From contig CALLUG010000035.1 in assembly GCA_938011315.1 (NCBI GenBank), forward strand, positions 62,001 to 126,000: a DNA stretch of 64,000 nucleotides. The letters run 5' to 3'. The DNA is from an uncultured Flavobacteriaceae bacterium (GTDB taxonomy: Bacteria; Bacteroidota; Bacteroidia; Flavobacteriales; Flavobacteriaceae). Position 1 is the stretch's first letter. Every line of letters starts with the position of its first letter. Below are positions 33,748-41,588 of this stretch, in pieces. A program made the translations under genes and the position numbers. A model generated the notes under the pieces. The model was not told the origin of the DNA and made no database searches. It saw nothing but the letters and a program-made list of their open reading frames with translations.

Positions 33748-34242
33748 ATGAAAAAAAATATTCTTAGTTTAGTTTTAATAGTTAGCATGGCAGTTTATTC
33801 TCAAGAATTGCCAACCAAACCCGCCAGTGGTTTTGCTTTCCCTTTAGGAACAAAGTTTACGATAAAAATGCATCGTGTCGATTCTGTAAATTTTAATTAT
33901 TCAATAATTAAATTCGATAACTTTAGACATATTATAAACACTAAAGAAACCGATTCGTTATTTAATCAAACTAATGATAAAAACGGAACTATTGAATTTT
34001 ATTTTTGTCTAGGAACACATGGCAAAACAGAAGAAGACAAGCAAAAAAACATGTCAGTTTTGTTATTAATGAATAATCGAACCAAACACAAATTTCAGTA
34101 CAATTCTGACATACAAATAGAAGACAATGGTCCTTTTGAAATAAGCTCTAATAAAGGAAGTTTTTCTGGAATGAAGACAACGCAAATGTGGCCATATATG
34201 ATACAACAAATAGGTTTAAACGAATTTAAAAGCAGTAATTAA
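33748..34242 (+). CDS. Exported hypothetical protein
   Basis: A 164-aa protein with a clear signal peptide (NILSLVLIVSMAVYSQ, cleavage after Ser-Gln) and a beta-rich mature part (SGFAFPLGTKFTIKMHRVDS, TIEFYFCLGTHGKTEED). I do not recognise a family. It sits between the carboxylase genes and the aldehyde dehydrogenase, 105 bp after pccB and 46 bp before the next start, all on one strand. Its relation to either pathway is unclear. Confidence 0.65.
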   Translation: MKKNILSLVLIVSMAVYSQELPTKPASGFAFPLGTKFTIKMHRVDSVNFNYSIIKFDNFRHIINTKETDSLFNQTNDKNGTIEFYFCLGTHGKTEEDKQKNMSVLLLMNNRTKHKFQYNSDIQIEDNGPFEISSNKGSFSGMKTTQMWPYMIQQIGLNEFKSSN

Positions 34243-34288
34243 TATCTTTCATTTATAAAAAGAGACACCTATCAATCTCAAAAATATA

Positions 34289-35752
34289 ATGGCGACAACT
34301 TCCAAGTCCATACTAATAAAAAATTATATTAATGGTAGTTTTCAAAACCCTACTTCAAATCAATGGATAGATAATATTAATCCCTCTAATGGTGAGGTTT
34401 ATGGACAAATTCCTAACTCTAACAAAATCGATGTAGAACAGGCTTATTTAGCTGCTAAATCTTCATTTCCTAAGTGGTCGCAAACCAGCTTAGAGCAACG
34501 AAGCAAAATCTTATTAGCTATCGCAGATCTATTAGAAAGCAATTTAGACCTCTTTGCCAAAGCAGAAAGTAAAGACAATGGAAAACCTCTTGAATTGGCA
34601 AAAACCATAGATATTCCGAGAGCAGCGAGCAATTTTCGTTTTTTTGCTAATGCCATTACGCAATTTGCAAGCGAAAGTCATGAAAGCGTAGGACACAGCG
34701 CTATAAATTATACATTACGACAAGCCATTGGGGTGGTAGGCTGTATCTCACCATGGAACCTTCCCCTCTATCTATTCACTTGGAAAATTGCGCCAGCCAT
34801 AGCTGCAGGAAACTGTGTTGTTGCAAAACCAAGCGAAGTTACACCTATAACAGCTTATTTATTAGGAAAAATCTGTAACGATGCTGGTTTACCAAAAGGC
34901 GTACTTAATATTGTTCACGGTCTAGGCAATACTACAGGGCAAGCCATTATAGAACATCCCAATATTAAGGCAATTAGCTTTACAGGAGGGACAAAAACAG
35001 GAGCACATATCGCTAAAATAGCTGCACCGATGTTTAAAAAATTATCGTTAGAGTTGGGAGGAAAAAACCCCAATATCATTTTTGCAGACTGCGATTATGA
35101 GGCTATGCTAAATAGTACCATTCGTTCCTCCTTTGCCAACCAAGGGCAAATTTGCTTATGCGGAAGTCGAATTTTTGTAGAAGCTTCTATTTACAATACA
35201 TTTAAAAATGATTTTATTGCACGAGTAAAGCAACTTAAGGTTGGACATCCATCAGAAAAAGACACTAATATCGGCGCACTAGTTTCCAAACCACATTTAA
35301 AAAACGTTATGCAGTATATAGATAGTGCAAAGAAAGATCATAACGCAACTATACTCTGTGGTGGAAAACAAGTTGTTATTAAAAATTACGAAAATGGTTA
35401 TTATCTAGAACCCACTGTAATAGAAGTTAATACAAACCAATGCAAAATTAATCAAGAAGAAATATTTGGTCCTGTAGTGAGTATTATGCCTTTTAATAAT
35501 GAGGACGAAGTCCTACAAATGGCAAATGACACCCCATACGGGCTGTCGGCAACCCTATGGACTAATAATCTACAACGTACTATGCGATTTACTAACGAAT
35601 TGCAAGCAGGAATTGTTTGGGTAAATACTTGGCTAATGCGAGATTTACGCACACCGTTTGGAGGTGTAAAACACTCTGGAGTAGGCAGAGAAGGTGGCTT
35701 TGAAGCTTTACGTTTTTTTACAGAAACCAAAAATGTTTGTATAAAATATTAA
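34289..35752 (+). CDS. Aldehyde dehydrogenase, probably 2-aminomuconate 6-semialdehyde dehydrogenase
   Basis: A 487-aa NAD-dependent aldehyde dehydrogenase with LELGGKNPN (general base Glu255) and NQGQICLCGSR (nucleophile Cys289), plus SPWNLPLYLFTWKIAPA and the C-terminal TPFGGVKHSGVGREGG. It belongs to the branch that contains hydroxymuconic and aminomuconic semialdehyde dehydrogenases. The next genes encode 3-hydroxyanthranilate dioxygenase and ACMS decarboxylase, whose product is 2-aminomuconate semialdehyde, so that substrate is the best inference. The following SDR gene starts 45 bp after its stop. Confidence 0.88.
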   Translation: MATTSKSILIKNYINGSFQNPTSNQWIDNINPSNGEVYGQIPNSNKIDVEQAYLAAKSSFPKWSQTSLEQRSKILLAIADLLESNLDLFAKAESKDNGKPLELAKTIDIPRAASNFRFFANAITQFASESHESVGHSAINYTLRQAIGVVGCISPWNLPLYLFTWKIAPAIAAGNCVVAKPSEVTPITAYLLGKICNDAGLPKGVLNIVHGLGNTTGQAIIEHPNIKAISFTGGTKTGAHIAKIAAPMFKKLSLELGGKNPNIIFADCDYEAMLNSTIRSSFANQGQICLCGSRIFVEASIYNTFKNDFIARVKQLKVGHPSEKDTNIGALVSKPHLKNVMQYIDSAKKDHNATILCGGKQVVIKNYENGYYLEPTVIEVNTNQCKINQEEIFGPVVSIMPFNNEDEVLQMANDTPYGLSATLWTNNLQRTMRFTNELQAGIVWVNTWLMRDLRTPFGGVKHSGVGREGGFEALRFFTETKNVCIKY

Positions 35753-35797
35753 TTGTCTTGCACAGCATACTTTGTAAAACGCCAACATGAAAATAAT

Positions 35798-36580
35798 ATG
35801 AACTTAAATCTAAATAACAAAACAGCTTTAGTTTGCGGAAGTACACAAGGCATAGGAAAAGCAACAGCAATAGCTTTAGCCCAAGAGGGCGTAAAAGTAA
35901 CTTTGATAGCTAGAAATGAAAAAAAATTGAAAGCAGTACTTTCAGAACTTCCCAACCCTAAAAATCATAATTATATTGTTGCAGATTTTTCAGATCCTAA
36001 AAATTTGGGCAAATCTGTATCTAATCATATCGACAAACATCGTGGTTTTCATATTTTAATAAATAATACAGGAGGTCCAAAAGCAGGAGCTGTGTTTTTG
36101 GCAACATTAGAAGCTTTTGAAAATGCTTTTGTGCAACATCTAAAATGCAACCATATTCTAGCACAAACAGTAGTTCCATTTATGAAAAATGAGTGTTACG
36201 GGCGCATTATTAATATCATATCTACTTCTGTAAAGCAACCCTTAGATGGTTTGGGAGTAAGCAATACCATACGTGGTGCTGTTGCCAATTGGAGTAAAAC
36301 TTTAGCCAACGAGCTTGGGCAATTTGGTATCACAGTAAATAATGTATTACCAGGAGCTACAGCTACCGAACGCTTATCAGAAATTATTAGAAATAAGTCT
36401 GAAAAAACCAACATAAGCCAAGACCAAACAGCTATAGCTATGAAAAATACAATTCCTGCCAAGCGGTTTGCAAAACCTGAAGAAACTGCAAGTGCCATTA
36501 CCTTTTTAGCAAGCGAGCGTGCGGCATATATTAACGGCGTTAACCTACCTGTTGATGGCGGACGAACAAAAAGTTTGTAA
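35798..36580 (+). CDS. Atypical short-chain dehydrogenase/reductase of the 3-hydroxyanthranilate cluster
   Basis: About 260 aa from the ATG at 35798; a longer frame from a TTG adds 15 unlikely residues. The Rossmann fold is intact: VCGSTQGIGKATA (residues 12-24), NNTGGPKAG and the C-terminal SERAAYINGVNLPVDGG. But the catalytic YxxxK reads SNTIR (Ser155 to Arg159), so both the Tyr and Lys are replaced, although Ser141-143 remain. It may bind NAD(P) or substrate without normal dehydrogenase chemistry, or act by another route such as imine handling. Its place between the semialdehyde dehydrogenase and HAO genes links it to tryptophan catabolism. Confidence 0.82.
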   Translation: MNLNLNNKTALVCGSTQGIGKATAIALAQEGVKVTLIARNEKKLKAVLSELPNPKNHNYIVADFSDPKNLGKSVSNHIDKHRGFHILINNTGGPKAGAVFLATLEAFENAFVQHLKCNHILAQTVVPFMKNECYGRIINIISTSVKQPLDGLGVSNTIRGAVANWSKTLANELGQFGITVNNVLPGATATERLSEIIRNKSEKTNISQDQTAIAMKNTIPAKRFAKPEETASAITFLASERAAYINGVNLPVDGGRTKSL

Positions 36581-36647
36581 CTTTATAAACTTTTACGAGC
36601 TGAATACTGAAAAGAAATTTATCATAACACCATAACAAATAATAATT

Positions 36648-37184
36648 ATGAGCCATTTAGTATCCCCCCTAAACTTCAAAGCATGGATTGAGGAAAACAG
36701 ACACCTTTTAAAACCGCCTGTAGGGAACAAATGTGTTTGGAAAGATGGCGATTTTATTGTTATGGTGGTAGGAGGTCCTAATAGCAGAAAAGATTATCAT
36801 TATAACGAAACTCCAGAGTTTTTTTATCAAGTAGAAGGTGATATTGTATTAAAAATTATTGATAACGGCGTTCCTAAAGATGTTCATATTAAAGAAGGGG
36901 ATATTTATTTACTACCACCTAAAGTACCACATTCTCCACAAAGAGGTGCCAATACTGTTGGGTTAGTAATAGAGTATAAACGCCCAGAAGGTATGAGAGA
37001 TGCCTTATTGTGGTTTTGCGAAAATTGTGTCACAAAATTATATGAAGAAGATTTTACCGTAAAAAATATAGAAACCGATATGCCTAAAATATTTGATAAC
37101 TATTACAACAATATAAGCAAGCGTAGCTGCCCAAATTGTAATGAAGTTATGCAACCTCCAAAAAAAGTAATACTTAACAATTAG
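36648..37184 (+). CDS. nbaC: 3-hydroxyanthranilate 3,4-dioxygenase
   Basis: This cupin enzyme opens the ring of 3-hydroxyanthranilate to 2-amino-3-carboxymuconate semialdehyde. The 178-aa sequence shows the Fe2+ ligands His51, Glu57 and His95 (SRKDYHYNETPEFFYQ, KVPHSPQRG) and substrate-binding Arg47 and Arg99. The C-terminus has a rubredoxin-like metal site of two Cys pairs, Cys124/Cys127 and Cys161/Cys164, as in bacterial HAO. Length is typical. It is followed by the decarboxylase that uses its product. Confidence 0.95.
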   Translation: MSHLVSPLNFKAWIEENRHLLKPPVGNKCVWKDGDFIVMVVGGPNSRKDYHYNETPEFFYQVEGDIVLKIIDNGVPKDVHIKEGDIYLLPPKVPHSPQRGANTVGLVIEYKRPEGMRDALLWFCENCVTKLYEEDFTVKNIETDMPKIFDNYYNNISKRSCPNCNEVMQPPKKVILNN

Positions 37185-37252
37185 GCTACAAAAGAAATAC
37201 GCATGTAATACAACAGCAGTCTTAAAACATCTTTACCATAACATCATTATAA

Positions 37253-38338
37253 ATGGCAAAACGAAAACTTAGAATAAACGGTCACTCACACCTACTACCC
37301 TACCCAGAACAAATTCCTGATTTTATGAAAGAAAAAGAAATTTTTTGGGTGGATGACGAGCGTAAATATATGTTGCAAAAAGGATGGAAACGACCTGTAA
37401 CTGACTCAAGTTTTTTTCTAGATGAAAAACTAGAATGGATGGAAAAAAATCGTTTAGATCACGCTGTGGTGCTAAACCTATCGCAATTATATGGAAACGG
37501 GTTGCGCTTAGAACAAATGAAAAAAGCCCTACGATTCCAAAACGATTTTAACGCAAAAGTACAACACGATTATCCTAAAAAATTTACCTGTGGCTTTGTG
37601 GTACATCCTGGCTTTATTCAAGGTGCGTTATGGGAAATTGAACGTTGTGTAAAAGAACTTCAACTAAAAGTGTTATGCCTACCAACTCATTTTATGGATT
37701 CTATCGGGCAATGGCGCTCTGTGTTTGACAAAGAAAACGATCCTATTTTTGAGTTAGCAAACACCTACAAACTCGCTATAGAAATCCATCCGTATGATGG
37801 CGATAAAATGATAAACTTAGAGAATACAGCATGGCGTTTTCATCTTATATGGATGCTAGCACAATGTGGTGACGCTTATCACTTTTATACCTTAAACGGA
37901 ATGCAAGAGCGATTTCCAAATATTAGAACCTGTTTTGCCCACGGTGGGCAATTAGCTCAAATGAATTTAGGGCGACGCATACAAGGCTTTGATGGTAGAC
38001 CAGATTTGTTTGAAGGGAAACACCATCCAAGAAAAGCTGTTGGACATAAGAATATTTATTTTGATACTTTAGTACACGATACAGATTCCTTAAATTTAAT
38101 GATTGATAGACAGGGTTCCAAACAAGTTATTATGGGCTTAGACGACCCTTACCCCTTAGGAGAAATGGAGAGTGATGCACAATCTTCTTATCCTGGCAAA
38201 ATTTTAGATTTAGCCATTGAACGCCAAATTATTAATCAAAAAGAATATGATGAAATTTGGGAGTGCAATGTGCTACGCTGGTTGTTTGGAGATAATGATG
38301 TCGCAAAAGAGGCATTAATTAATACCATATTAAGTTAA
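37253..38338 (+). CDS. nbaD: 2-amino-3-carboxymuconate-6-semialdehyde decarboxylase (amidohydrolase family)
   Basis: A 361-aa amidohydrolase-fold enzyme. The metal-binding HxH is at residues 11-13 (INGHSHLLPYPEQIP), with further ligands in LAIEIHPYDGD, TCFAHGGQLA and GLDDPYPLGEME. That set matches ACMS decarboxylase, which converts the unstable product of 3-hydroxyanthranilate dioxygenase to 2-aminomuconate semialdehyde. The adjacent dioxygenase gene makes this far more likely than other amidohydrolase functions. It is about 25 residues longer than human or Pseudomonas ACMSD. Confidence 0.9.
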   Translation: MAKRKLRINGHSHLLPYPEQIPDFMKEKEIFWVDDERKYMLQKGWKRPVTDSSFFLDEKLEWMEKNRLDHAVVLNLSQLYGNGLRLEQMKKALRFQNDFNAKVQHDYPKKFTCGFVVHPGFIQGALWEIERCVKELQLKVLCLPTHFMDSIGQWRSVFDKENDPIFELANTYKLAIEIHPYDGDKMINLENTAWRFHLIWMLAQCGDAYHFYTLNGMQERFPNIRTCFAHGGQLAQMNLGRRIQGFDGRPDLFEGKHHPRKAVGHKNIYFDTLVHDTDSLNLMIDRQGSKQVIMGLDDPYPLGEMESDAQSSYPGKILDLAIERQIINQKEYDEIWECNVLRWLFGDNDVAKEALINTILS

Positions 38339-38369
38339 CTGTTAGTTTTAAAAACAAGACAAAAGTAAT

Positions 38370-39011
38370 ATGCATTTTATACCTCAAAAATTAGATGATT
38401 ATATTGTAAATCACTCTGAAAACGAACCTGATTTATTACAACAATTAACTAGAGAAACTTACCAAAAAATATTGCAACCTCGTATGCTTAGCGGCCATTA
38501 TCAAGGGCGTGTTTTAAGTATGCTTTCAAAATTAATTGAGCCTAAAACCATTCTCGAAATTGGCACTTATACAGGTTACTCGGCTTTATGCCTTGCAGAA
38601 GGTTTGGCTCCTAACGGAAAATTACATACAATAGATTGTAATGAGGAGTTAGTCGATTTTCAGCAAAAATATTTCAACAAATCTAAGTATGCCCATAATA
38701 TAAAACAACATCTAGGAAATGCCTTAGACATTATTCCTACTTTAGACATAACTTTCGACCTCGTCTTTATAGATGCAGACAAACCCAATTATGTAAATTA
38801 TTTTCATTTAATAATTGATAAATTAAACCAAGGAGGGGTTATAATTTCTGATAATGTACTCTGGAGTGCTAAAGTTATTGAACAAACGGATATAACAGAT
38901 ATATCTACCAACACATTACTAAAATACAACACATTATTAAAAGAAGATACACGTATAGAAACTGTGATATTACCTATTCGTGACGGCCTTACAATTAGTA
39001 AAAAGCTTTAG
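38370..39011 (+). CDS. Class I SAM-dependent O-methyltransferase
   Basis: A 213-aa methyltransferase of the caffeoyl-CoA/catechol O-methyltransferase type. Motif I is TILEIGTYTGYSALCLAEGL (residues ~65-84), then HTIDCNEELV, DLVFIDADKPNYVNYF (motif with metal-binding Asp) and GGVIISDNVLWSAKV. It is 31 bp downstream of the ACMS decarboxylase. A catechol-type methyltransferase could act on 3-hydroxyanthranilate or related o-aminophenols and divert or detoxify them, but this is inference; the pathway itself does not need it. Confidence 0.88.
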   Translation: MHFIPQKLDDYIVNHSENEPDLLQQLTRETYQKILQPRMLSGHYQGRVLSMLSKLIEPKTILEIGTYTGYSALCLAEGLAPNGKLHTIDCNEELVDFQQKYFNKSKYAHNIKQHLGNALDIIPTLDITFDLVFIDADKPNYVNYFHLIIDKLNQGGVIISDNVLWSAKVIEQTDITDISTNTLLKYNTLLKEDTRIETVILPIRDGLTISKKL

Positions 39012-39067
39012 ACAAAACTTATTTAACCACACTATTATACACTATATTTTACCTTAACTATTAAGCA

Positions 39068-39080
39068 GTTGTTACACAAC
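39068..39080 (+). promoter_or_regulatory. Small palindrome upstream of the CarH-like gene
   Basis: GTTGT-TAC-ACAAC is a perfect interrupted palindrome 25 bp before the -7 box of the regulator gene, roughly at the -33 region. It resembles the GTTnA-type half-sites of the crtI palindrome only loosely; autoregulation is a possibility. Confidence 0.3.
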
Positions 39081-39104
39081 AATTTCTATTTATCTTGAAA
39101 ACAC

Positions 39105-39112
39105 TAACTTTG
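39105..39112 (+). promoter_or_regulatory. -7 element of the CarH-like regulator gene
   Basis: TAACTTTG matches TAnnTTTG exactly, 26 bp before the GTG start. A TTTC 19 bp upstream (39083-39086) could serve as a weak -33 element. Confidence 0.5.
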
Positions 39113-39138
39113 CTGCGACTTAATTAACATTGTATTAA

Positions 39139-40035
39139 GTGGATAGCATAAAAAACAATTTTAGTATTAGAGATTTAGAAAATCTCACCGGCATTAAAGC
39201 ACACACTATTCGTATATGGGAAAAAAGATACGACCTGCTAAAGCCCAATCGTTCTAAAACTAATATAAGATATTATAATTCAGAGAGTTTGGTAAAACTC
39301 TTAAACATAAAATACCTTAACGAAAACGGCTATAAGATATCTAAAATTGCTTTATTAAACAGTGTAGAGCTAACCAATAATGTTAAAACACTAGAATCCA
39401 ATATTAGAATTGAAAACAAGCCAATCAATACCTTTAAAGTTGCTATGGTAACTTTTGACAAAAACTTGTTTAACAGCACTTACGATGAGTTAACAGCAAA
39501 AATGCCTTTTAAAGAGATTATGTTTTCAATATTCATTCCGCTATTAAAAGAAATTGGAGTGTTATGGCAATTGGGAACTATAACCCCAGCCCACGAGCAT
39601 TATATTTCAACATTTATTAAACAAAAAATATTAATTAATATAGAGCGTATTGAACACACTGAAATTATTAAACATAACACCTTTGTATTGTTTCTTCCAG
39701 AAAATGAAATTCACGATATCGGACTTCTATATATTTACTATCATTTGCTAAACAAAGGATATCATGTTGTCTACTTGGGTGAAAACACTCCTATGGAAAG
39801 CTTAAAAGACGTTCTGAAGTTATTTCATAAAATTACATTCATATCTTACTTTACAGTAAGTCCTAGCGAAAAGCTAATTTGCAAATATCTTGAGAAATTT
39901 AATAACTTATTACTAAAAAGCAAGAATACTAAACTTTACCTATTAGGTAGAAAAACAGCTATTTTAAGCCCTAAAGACTTATCAAAAAACATAACATTAT
40001 TTAACTCTATAAATCAACTAATGTTAAAAATTTAA
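39139..40035 (+). CDS. MerR-family B12-binding photoreceptor-type regulator (CarH/LitR-like)
   Basis: A 298-aa regulator starting on GTG. Residues 8-75 are a MerR-type winged helix (FSIRDLENLTGIKAHTIRIWE, NIRYYNSESLVKLL). Residues ~100-175 form the helical cap with the CarH signature W-x9-EH (Trp143, Glu153-His154), and residues 180-295 are a cobalamin-binding fold with E-x-H-x-x-G (Glu190, His192, Gly195). CarH/LitR proteins bind adenosylcobalamin in the dark, repress carotenoid genes as tetramers and release DNA in light. The residue after Trp143 is Gln, where Thermus CarH has its second axial His. The gene is directly upstream of crtI with the same orientation. Confidence 0.88.
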   Translation: MDSIKNNFSIRDLENLTGIKAHTIRIWEKRYDLLKPNRSKTNIRYYNSESLVKLLNIKYLNENGYKISKIALLNSVELTNNVKTLESNIRIENKPINTFKVAMVTFDKNLFNSTYDELTAKMPFKEIMFSIFIPLLKEIGVLWQLGTITPAHEHYISTFIKQKILINIERIEHTEIIKHNTFVLFLPENEIHDIGLLYIYYHLLNKGYHVVYLGENTPMESLKDVLKLFHKITFISYFTVSPSEKLICKYLEKFNNLLLKSKNTKLYLLGRKTAILSPKDLSKNITLFNSINQLMLKI

Positions 40036-40051
40036 AAATTCCACTATTATT

Positions 40052-40083
40052 TTGTTTAACTTTTTAGTATTTTTGTTAAACAA
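40052..40083 (+). promoter_or_regulatory. crtI promoter with 9-bp inverted repeat, putative CarH operator
   Basis: TTGTTTAAC (40052-40060) and GTTAAACAA (40075-40083) are perfectly complementary with a 14-bp spacer. The -7 box TATTTTTG (40068-40075) lies between and touches the right arm, and the crtI ATG follows 1 bp later. A protein bound to this palindrome would block RNA polymerase, as expected for repression by the adjacent regulator. Confidence 0.55.
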
Positions 40084-40084
40084 T

Positions 40085-41548
40085 ATGGATAAAAAAATTT
40101 CTATCATAGGCTCTGGTTTTTCATCACTCGCAGCAGCATGCTACTTAGCAAAGCAAAATTATCAAGTCACTGTGTTCGAAAAGAATTCAAACATAGGCGG
40201 ACGAGCAAGACAGCTACATAAAGAAGGTTTTACCTTTGATATTGGCCCTACGTGGTACTGGATGCCCGATGTATTTGAAAACTTTTTTGCAGACTTTAAT
40301 AAAATGCCTTCAGACTATTATGAATTAGAAAAGCTAAACCCTGCCTATAGTGTGTATTTTGGCAAAAACGATTACATTACTATTGAAGATACGCTAGACA
40401 AAATATGTAAAGCTTTTGAAACCGAAGAAAAAGGAAGTGCTGTAAAGCTTAAAACATTTATAGATAAAGCAAAAAGTAATTATAATATTGCTATTAAGGA
40501 CTTAGTTTACAAACCAGGCGTTTCGCCTTTGGAATTAATAACTCCTGTAACGATAAAAAAGATAAATCAATTTTTTAGTAATATACAAAAAGACGTTAGA
40601 AAAGAATTTACAAACAAACGCCTTGCTCAAATTTTGGAATTTCCTGTATTATTTTTAGGTGCAAAACCCAGTAATACGCCTTCTTTTTATAATTTTATGA
40701 ATTATGCCGATTTTGGTCTTGGCACATTTCATCCTAAAAAAGGGATGTACCAAGTTATACTTGCTATCGAAAATTTAGCAAAATCACTTGGAGTAACTAT
40801 AAAAACTAATGCTCCAATACAAAAAATTGTTACAAAAAATAAAATTGCTCAAGGTGTAATTTGCAACGACACCTTATACGAGTCGGACATTGTACTTAGT
40901 GGCGCAGATTACCATCATACAGAAACACTTATAGACAAACAGTTAAGACAATACTCTGAAAATTACTGGAGTAAAAAAACTTTTGCGCCATCGTCACTAT
41001 TATTTTACGTAGGGTTTAATAAAAAATTAAAGCACGTAAATCACCACACCTTATTTTTTGATGTCGATTTTGACAGCCATAGTCATGATATTTATGACAA
41101 CCCAAAATGGCCAAAAAATCCTTTGTTTTATGCAAGTTTTCCTAGTATTACAGATCAAAACTCAGCACCTAAAGGCAAAGAAGCTGGTATCTTTTTAATT
41201 CCACTAGCACCAGGTATTGAGGACAACGAAACGATTAGGGAACATTATTTTAATAAAATAATAAGCAGGTTTGAAACCTTAACGTCACAAACAGTAACTA
41301 AGGATATTATATTTAAGTCTTCTTTTTGCATCAACGACTTTATAAAAGATTACAATTCTTATAAAGGTAATGCTTATGGTATGGCAAATACCTTATTACA
41401 AACAGCATTTTTAAGGCCTAAGTTAAAAAGTAAAAAAGTAAAAAACCTTTACTTTACAGGGCAATTAACAGTTCCTGGACCAGGTGTTCCGCCTGCATTA
41501 ATTTCAGGAAAATTAGTTTCAGAATTAATCGTAAAGCAACTAAATTGA
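40085..41548 (+). CDS. crtI: Phytoene desaturase
   Basis: CrtI desaturates phytoene stepwise to lycopene using FAD. The protein is 487 aa from the ATG at 40085; a longer frame from an upstream TTG would run through the promoter palindrome and is unlikely. The N-terminal dinucleotide motif is ISIIGSGFSSLAAACYLA followed by GGRARQ and FDIGPTWYWMPDVFE; the C-terminal signature is NLYFTGQLTVPGPGVPPALISG, split around residue 460. It opens the crtI-crtB-crtZ-crtY run, with 40 bp to crtB. Confidence 0.94.
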   Translation: MDKKISIIGSGFSSLAAACYLAKQNYQVTVFEKNSNIGGRARQLHKEGFTFDIGPTWYWMPDVFENFFADFNKMPSDYYELEKLNPAYSVYFGKNDYITIEDTLDKICKAFETEEKGSAVKLKTFIDKAKSNYNIAIKDLVYKPGVSPLELITPVTIKKINQFFSNIQKDVRKEFTNKRLAQILEFPVLFLGAKPSNTPSFYNFMNYADFGLGTFHPKKGMYQVILAIENLAKSLGVTIKTNAPIQKIVTKNKIAQGVICNDTLYESDIVLSGADYHHTETLIDKQLRQYSENYWSKKTFAPSSLLFYVGFNKKLKHVNHHTLFFDVDFDSHSHDIYDNPKWPKNPLFYASFPSITDQNSAPKGKEAGIFLIPLAPGIEDNETIREHYFNKIISRFETLTSQTVTKDIIFKSSFCINDFIKDYNSYKGNAYGMANTLLQTAFLRPKLKSKKVKNLYFTGQLTVPGPGVPPALISGKLVSELIVKQLN

Positions 41549-41588
41549 TTGTATATTACAGTTTTAAATTAATGAAAATATAAAATAT

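Noticed and set aside
40052..40084. Upstream TTG start of crtI giving 11 more residues
   Set aside because: It would translate through the -7 box and palindrome, and the FAD motif begins directly after the inner ATG.
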